Shown: positions 6,227-9,614 of the stretch, piece after piece | Position numbering within the stretch: position 1 is the stretch's first letter | Layout of the letters: every line of letters starts with the position of its first letter | Source: Acidobacteriota bacterium | GTDB taxonomy: Bacteria; Acidobacteriota; UBA890 | Length of the DNA stretch: 9,614 nt | Direction of reading: 5' to 3' | NCBI GenBank assembly: GCA_030609765.1 | Contig: JAUWTE010000085.1 | Coordinates: 1-9,614, forward strand | Notes under the pieces: generated by a model | Databases searched by the model: none | Seen by the model: the letters and a program-made list of their open reading frames with translations, nothing else | Told to the model about the DNA's origin: nothing | Position numbers and translations under genes: made by a program

Positions 6227-6471
6227 GTAAGCATCGAGACGAGGCCGCTTACCTGGAAAGCCAGGCAGATCGACTCGAGGAGTTCATCGACTTCAGCAAG
6301 GCGCGGCCAGCGGTATTTCCGAATCTCAAGCCGTCTACCTCGCGCGTGACCGTGCGCATGCCGAGCTGGCTGCTCGACGAGCTCAAGCGTGAGGCCAACC
6401 GTCGGGACGTGCCTTATCAATCGCTGATGAAGGTGATACTGGCTGATTGGTTGCGAGAGCTGGCAACCTGA
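6223..6471 (+). CDS. brnA: BrnA/CopG-like ribbon-helix-helix antitoxin
   Basis: Predicted antitoxin and autorepressor partner of the BrnT-like toxin. From ATG 6223 it has 82 residues; CAGGAG (6208-6213) lies 9 bases upstream inside the toxin gene. A frame open further upstream would add 12 residues, but the ATGA overlap and ribosome site favour 6223. The N-terminal half (1-35: DEAAYLESQADRLEEFIDF) is a charged helical segment likely to contact the toxin. The C-terminal half is a ribbon-helix-helix domain: strand SRVTVRMPSWLLDEL (40-54), then KREANRRDVPYQSLMKVILADWL, where VPYQSLMK is the usual turn and second helix of BrnA/CopG antitoxins. The stop TGA shares its A with the ATG of the sulfatase gene. 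Confidence 0.8.
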   Translation: MSKHRDEAAYLESQADRLEEFIDFSKARPAVFPNLKPSTSRVTVRMPSWLLDELKREANRRDVPYQSLMKVILADWLRELAT

Positions 6472-8006
6472 TGCGGCAGCTTTCCATCCGCGTGGTTACC
6501 GCTTCGGCTGCCGCACTAGCCATCATCGCGTGTAATGGCGGCGGTGCCGGCTCGGATTCTGTCTCGAGCGCCACCGCCGGCGACCCGCCCAACATCCTAT
6601 TCATCTCGGTCGATGACCTGAACGACTGGATCGAACCGCTGGGGGGCCACCCACAGGCGCGCACGCCGAACCTGAATCGGCTGGCCGAGAGTGGGGTGCT
6701 GTTCGAGCGTGCCTACACACCCTCGCCGTCCTGCAACCCAGCGCGAACGGCCCTGCTGACGGGCCTGCACACCTACACCTCGGGCATGTACTCCAACTAC
6801 CAGTACTGGCGGGAGGTCATGCCAGACGTCGTCACCATGCCGCGCTACTTCAGTGACAACGGCTACTGGTCGGGGGGCGCCGGCAAGATCTTCCACAACA
6901 ACATGCCCGACCCCATCTCCTGGGACGACTACTTTCCGTCGAAGGAACAGCACATGCCGAGCTACATGCGCCCGGTGCCGGGGTGGACGGTCAACATGCC
7001 GCCCTTCGACGACATGTACGCTGACTTCGATTGGGCGCCGCTCGACATCCCCGATGAGGAAACCGGCGACTATCAATCAGTTCAGTGGGTCATCGATCGT
7101 TTGCAGGAGGAGCACGACCGGCCGTTCTTCCTCGCCGCCGGCATCTACCGACCCCATGTCCCCTGGTACGTGCCGCGCGAGTATTTCGAGATGTTCCCGC
7201 TGGAGTCGGTGCAGCTACCGGAGCTAGTGGAAGACGACCTCGACGATCTCCCCGAGCGTGCCATCGAGCTCGCCCACCGCGCCGGTAACTATCACGAGCA
7301 CGTCGTCGAGGCGGGACAGTGGCGGCAGGCGGTGCAGGGCTACCTGGCCTCGATCGCCTATGCCGATATGCTCGTCGGGCGTCTTCTGGATGCCCTGGAT
7401 GCCAGCCCTTACGCTGACAACACCATCGTCGTGCTCTGGTCCGACCACGGCTGGCAACTCGGTGAGAAGGAGCACTGGCGCAAGTTCGCGCTGTGGGACA
7501 ACCTCGCCCGCGTTGTTCTCATGGTGCAGGTACCGCCCGGGACTCCCGGGCTGCCCGCCGGCACCCCAGCGGGCGCTCGCTCCGAGCGCACCGTCTCGTT
7601 GATGGACCTCTTCCCCACTCTGGTCGCCTTGACCGGAATCCCCGTGAAGACAGGCCTCGACGGCCACAGCCTGATACCGCTGCTGGCTGATCCGGACGCA
7701 CCCTGGGAGTACCCGGCCATCACCACCTACGACGTGGGCGAGTTCTCGATCCGCACCGAGCGGTACCGTTACATCCGCTACATCGATGGCAGCGAGGAGC
7801 TCTACGACCACACGGTCGATCCCGAGGAGTGGACGAACCTCGCCGCCGATCCTGACTACGCGGAGGTGATACGGCAGCTGGCCGCGTTTATCCCGGCCGA
7901 CCCGGCACCACTGGTCGAGACCTCATACCCTCTCATGCCGCACCACATCCCGCCGTTGCGCGACCTCGAGGACTATTTGCAGCGCAAGGCCGCCCGTCAG
8001 CGCTGA
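6471..8006 (+). CDS. Lipoprotein type I sulfatase, iduronate-2-sulfatase-like (probable S1_7 subfamily)
   Basis: Predicted formylglycine-dependent sulfate-ester hydrolase of 511 residues, exported and lipid-anchored. The N-terminus MRQLSIR, hydrophobic VVTASAAALAIIA and lipobox IIAC (Cys21) form a lipoprotein signal peptide; Asn at +2 does not suggest inner-membrane retention. A Gly/Ser-rich linker leads to the sulfatase fold at PPNILFISVDDLNDW (39-53), with metal ligands Asp48 and Asp49. The sulfatase signature CNPARTALLTG (88-98) has Cys88 as the residue converted to formylglycine. Other expected active-site parts are GKIFHN (138-143), YRPHVPW (226-232), SDHGWQLGEKEHWRK (324-338) and LYDHTVDPEEWTNLA near the C-terminus. 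HPQARTPNLNRLAESGVLF resembles iduronate-2-sulfatase-like proteins; the substrate (perhaps a sulfated polysaccharide) is unknown. ATG 6471 shares one base with the antitoxin stop; an in-frame TTG at 6447 is less likely. No sulfatase-maturing enzyme is in the window. Confidence 0.93.
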   Translation: MRQLSIRVVTASAAALAIIACNGGGAGSDSVSSATAGDPPNILFISVDDLNDWIEPLGGHPQARTPNLNRLAESGVLFERAYTPSPSCNPARTALLTGLHTYTSGMYSNYQYWREVMPDVVTMPRYFSDNGYWSGGAGKIFHNNMPDPISWDDYFPSKEQHMPSYMRPVPGWTVNMPPFDDMYADFDWAPLDIPDEETGDYQSVQWVIDRLQEEHDRPFFLAAGIYRPHVPWYVPREYFEMFPLESVQLPELVEDDLDDLPERAIELAHRAGNYHEHVVEAGQWRQAVQGYLASIAYADMLVGRLLDALDASPYADNTIVVLWSDHGWQLGEKEHWRKFALWDNLARVVLMVQVPPGTPGLPAGTPAGARSERTVSLMDLFPTLVALTGIPVKTGLDGHSLIPLLADPDAPWEYPAITTYDVGEFSIRTERYRYIRYIDGSEELYDHTVDPEEWTNLAADPDYAEVIRQLAAFIPADPAPLVETSYPLMPHHIPPLRDLEDYLQRKAARQR

Positions 8007-8038
8007 GATCGGCCGCACGTCGGCACTGGTTAGTTGCC

Positions 8039-8079
8039 CCGACCGACCCTGACGTTGGATGCTAGAGTTGGGCGGTCGG
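8039..8079. repeat. Inverted repeat upstream of murA
   Basis: CCGACCGACCC (8039-8049) and GGGCGGTCGG (8070-8079) are complementary apart from one bulged base, with 20 bases between them. It fills most of the 95-base gap between the sulfatase and murA. With no T run it is not a standard terminator. It could be a regulatory site or an mRNA structure separating the sulfatase from murA. I found no convincing -35/-10 pair in this gap. Confidence 0.35.
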
Positions 8080-8101
8080 CCACGGAGCACCGGGAGCCCC
8101 C

Positions 8102-9358
8102 ATGGAGAAGCTGCGCGTCGAGGGTGGCAAGAAGCTGAGCGGTAAGGTGCGCGTCGGCGGCGCCAAGAACGCCGCGCTGCCGGCGCTCGTTGCCAGCCTC
8201 ATGACCGACGAGCCGTTGCACCTGTCCAACGTGCCCGACGTGCGCGACGTGGCGACGATATGCAGGCTCCTCGAGCACCTCGGAGTCGGGGTCGAGCGGA
8301 AGCCGGGCGGCGAAATCATCACCAACGTCGATCACCTGACGAGCTGCGAGGCGCCCTACGATTTGGTCAAGACCATGCGGGCGTCGTTCCTCGTTCTCGG
8401 ACCCCTTCTTGCACGCACGGGCCAGGCGCGTGTGTCCCTTCCCGGCGGCTGTGCGATCGGGGCGCGACCCGTCGACAGGCATCTTTCAGCTTTGGCTCGC
8501 CTCGGTGCCGATCTTCGTGTGGAGCACGGCTACGTGGTGGCCGAGGCCGACCGCCTGCGCGGCGCAGAGATCCTGTTTGACGTCCCGACCGTGGGTGGCA
8601 CCGAGAATTGCCTCATGGCGGCGACCTTCGCTGAGGGCACGACGGTGATCCACAACGCCGCCCGTGAACCGGAAGTCGAGGACCTGGCCAATCTACTGAT
8701 CAGCATGGGCGCCGATATCGAGGGCGCTGGCACCGATACCATCATTATCCACGGCGTCGACAGCTTGGATGGGGCGGAGCACAGCGTGATCCCCGACCGC
8801 ATCGAAGCGGGAACTTACGTCGTCGCCGGGGCACTGTTGGGCGCCCCCTTGGAGGTTACCCATTGTCACCCCCCGCACTTCGAAGCCGTTCTCGACAAGG
8901 TGTCTGAGGCGGGCGTCGAATTGACGGTCGGGGAGAGCAGCATTCGCGTCACCGCCCCGGAAAGCCTGCAGTCGACGGACATGAAGACGCAGCCGCACCC
9001 GGGTTTTCCGACTGATATGCAGGCGCAGTACATGGTTTTGATGACCCAGGCGACAGGCAGCTCCATCATCGCCGAGACGATTTTCGAGAATCGTTTCATG
9101 CACGTCCCGGAGCTGAGCCGCATGGGAGCCGACATCTCGATCGATGGTCACACCGCGGTAGTGCGCGGACCGAGCCCCTTGAGCGGAGCCAAGGTGATGG
9201 CCACCGACCTGCGCGCTTCGGCCTCTTTGGTCCTGGCCGGTCTGGTTGCGTCCGGGCCTACGATCATCGACAGGCTGTATCATCTCGACCGTGGCTACGA
9301 GGGATTGGCGAGCAAGCTTTCAAGTGCGGGAGCGGATGTGGAGCGCTTTAGTGATTAG
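8102..9358 (+). CDS. murA: UDP-N-acetylglucosamine 1-carboxyvinyltransferase MurA
   Basis: Transfers the enolpyruvyl group of phosphoenolpyruvate to UDP-GlcNAc, the first committed step of peptidoglycan synthesis, in the cytoplasm. The 418 residues match the family length (E. coli 419). Visible landmarks are KLRVEGGKKLSGKVRVGGAKNAALP at the start with Lys22, the loop PGGCAIGARPVDRH with catalytic Cys117 (E. coli Cys115), PTVGGTENCLMAA, PDRIEAGTYVVAGAL, the PTDMQAQ motif with its catalytic-loop Asp, and LDRGYEGL near the end with the conserved Arg. A cysteine rather than aspartate at 117 means the fosfomycin-reactive residue is present. The ribosome site is GGGAG (8092-8096), 5 bases before ATG 8102. 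In many bacteria murA lies directly after prmC; here the accessory genes separate them. Confidence 0.98.
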   Translation: MEKLRVEGGKKLSGKVRVGGAKNAALPALVASLMTDEPLHLSNVPDVRDVATICRLLEHLGVGVERKPGGEIITNVDHLTSCEAPYDLVKTMRASFLVLGPLLARTGQARVSLPGGCAIGARPVDRHLSALARLGADLRVEHGYVVAEADRLRGAEILFDVPTVGGTENCLMAATFAEGTTVIHNAAREPEVEDLANLLISMGADIEGAGTDTIIIHGVDSLDGAEHSVIPDRIEAGTYVVAGALLGAPLEVTHCHPPHFEAVLDKVSEAGVELTVGESSIRVTAPESLQSTDMKTQPHPGFPTDMQAQYMVLMTQATGSSIIAETIFENRFMHVPELSRMGADISIDGHTAVVRGPSPLSGAKVMATDLRASASLVLAGLVASGPTIIDRLYHLDRGYEGLASKLSSAGADVERFSD

Positions 9359-9421
9359 ATCAGGTTTCGACGTTTTTTCTCGAACGAGGTGAGACACCAC
9401 AGTTCGACCAAGGAGATGCCT

Positions 9422-9614
9422 ATGTCTGGGGACTGCCTCTTCTGTCGCATCGCCAGCGGCGATCAACCCGCGAGCGTCGTGTATGAAAACGACGACGTGG
9501 TCGCCTTCGAGGACATCAGCCCGCAAGCACCAACCCACCTGCTCATCATCCCGCGTGATCACATCGAGTCGATCAATGACCTGAGCGAGGATCACACGGA
9601 GCTCGCCGGCAAGA
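9422..9614 (+). CDS. HIT-family (HinT-like) nucleotide hydrolase, N-terminal part (3' partial)
   Basis: The first 64 residues of a histidine-triad protein; the window ends inside the gene. MSGDCLFCRIASGDQPASVVYENDDVVAFEDISPQAPTHLLIIPRDHIESINDL is the standard start of HinT-type proteins, which hydrolyse purine nucleoside phosphoramidates. The CLFC pair (Cys5 and Cys8) is the zinc-binding pair common in bacterial members. The catalytic HxHxH motif would lie about 30 residues past the window end and cannot be checked. AAGGAG (9410-9415) lies 6 bases before ATG 9422. It follows murA by 63 bases with no terminator visible between them, so cotranscription is possible. Confidence 0.93.
   Translation, partial: MSGDCLFCRIASGDQPASVVYENDDVVAFEDISPQAPTHLLIIPRDHIESINDLSEDHTELAGK

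Noticed and set aside
6447..6470. Upstream TTG start for the sulfatase
   Set aside because: ATG 6471 gives a proper lipoprotein signal peptide with a short basic start. The TTG would only add eight residues (MVARAGNL) ahead of it.
9371..9385. Run of six T after murA as a terminator
   Set aside because: The T run lies inside the loop of a weak TTCGA/TCGAA pairing rather than after a GC-rich stem.

Overview
The window is a GC-rich bacterial chromosomal segment in which every confident gene lies on the plus strand. Most of it is a conserved housekeeping neighbourhood: the 3' end of lon (Lon protease), engB (ribosome-assembly GTPase), rho (transcription terminator), rpmE (ribosomal protein L31), prfA (release factor 1), prmC (release-factor methyltransferase), then murA (first committed step of peptidoglycan synthesis) and the start of a HIT-family hydrolase. 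Peptidoglycan synthesis and a predicted lipoprotein sulfatase suggest a diderm, free-living organism. I cannot fix the phylum from the sequence alone.

Region by region: 1-231 is the end of lon, followed by a spacer with a strong hairpin. From 442 to 4889 run engB-rho-rpmE-prfA-prmC. engB and rho overlap at ATGA, rpmE follows rho closely, and prmC follows prfA after about 100 bases. PrmC methylates the GGQ glutamine of the release factor encoded just upstream, so this block groups translation, termination and ribosome functions.

From about 4890 to 8101 the cluster is interrupted by accessory genes. The first is a type II toxin-antitoxin pair of FitA/VapB-VapC type (ribbon-helix-helix antitoxin, PIN-domain RNase toxin, TTGA overlap). 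The second is a BrnT-like toxin followed by a BrnA-like antitoxin (ATGA overlap). The third is a lipoprotein type I sulfatase whose ATG shares one base with the antitoxin stop codon. Both toxin-antitoxin modules have an inverted-repeat operator candidate that merges with a TGn-type extended -10 promoter, and the two sites resemble each other.

From 8102 the housekeeping genes resume with murA (catalytic Cys117 present) and a HIT protein cut by the window end. I see no rRNA, tRNA, CRISPR array or insertion sequence. The accessory islet, the paired promoter/operator sites and the coupling of the sulfatase to the BrnT/BrnA operon are the parts most worth a second look; the individual families are all known.
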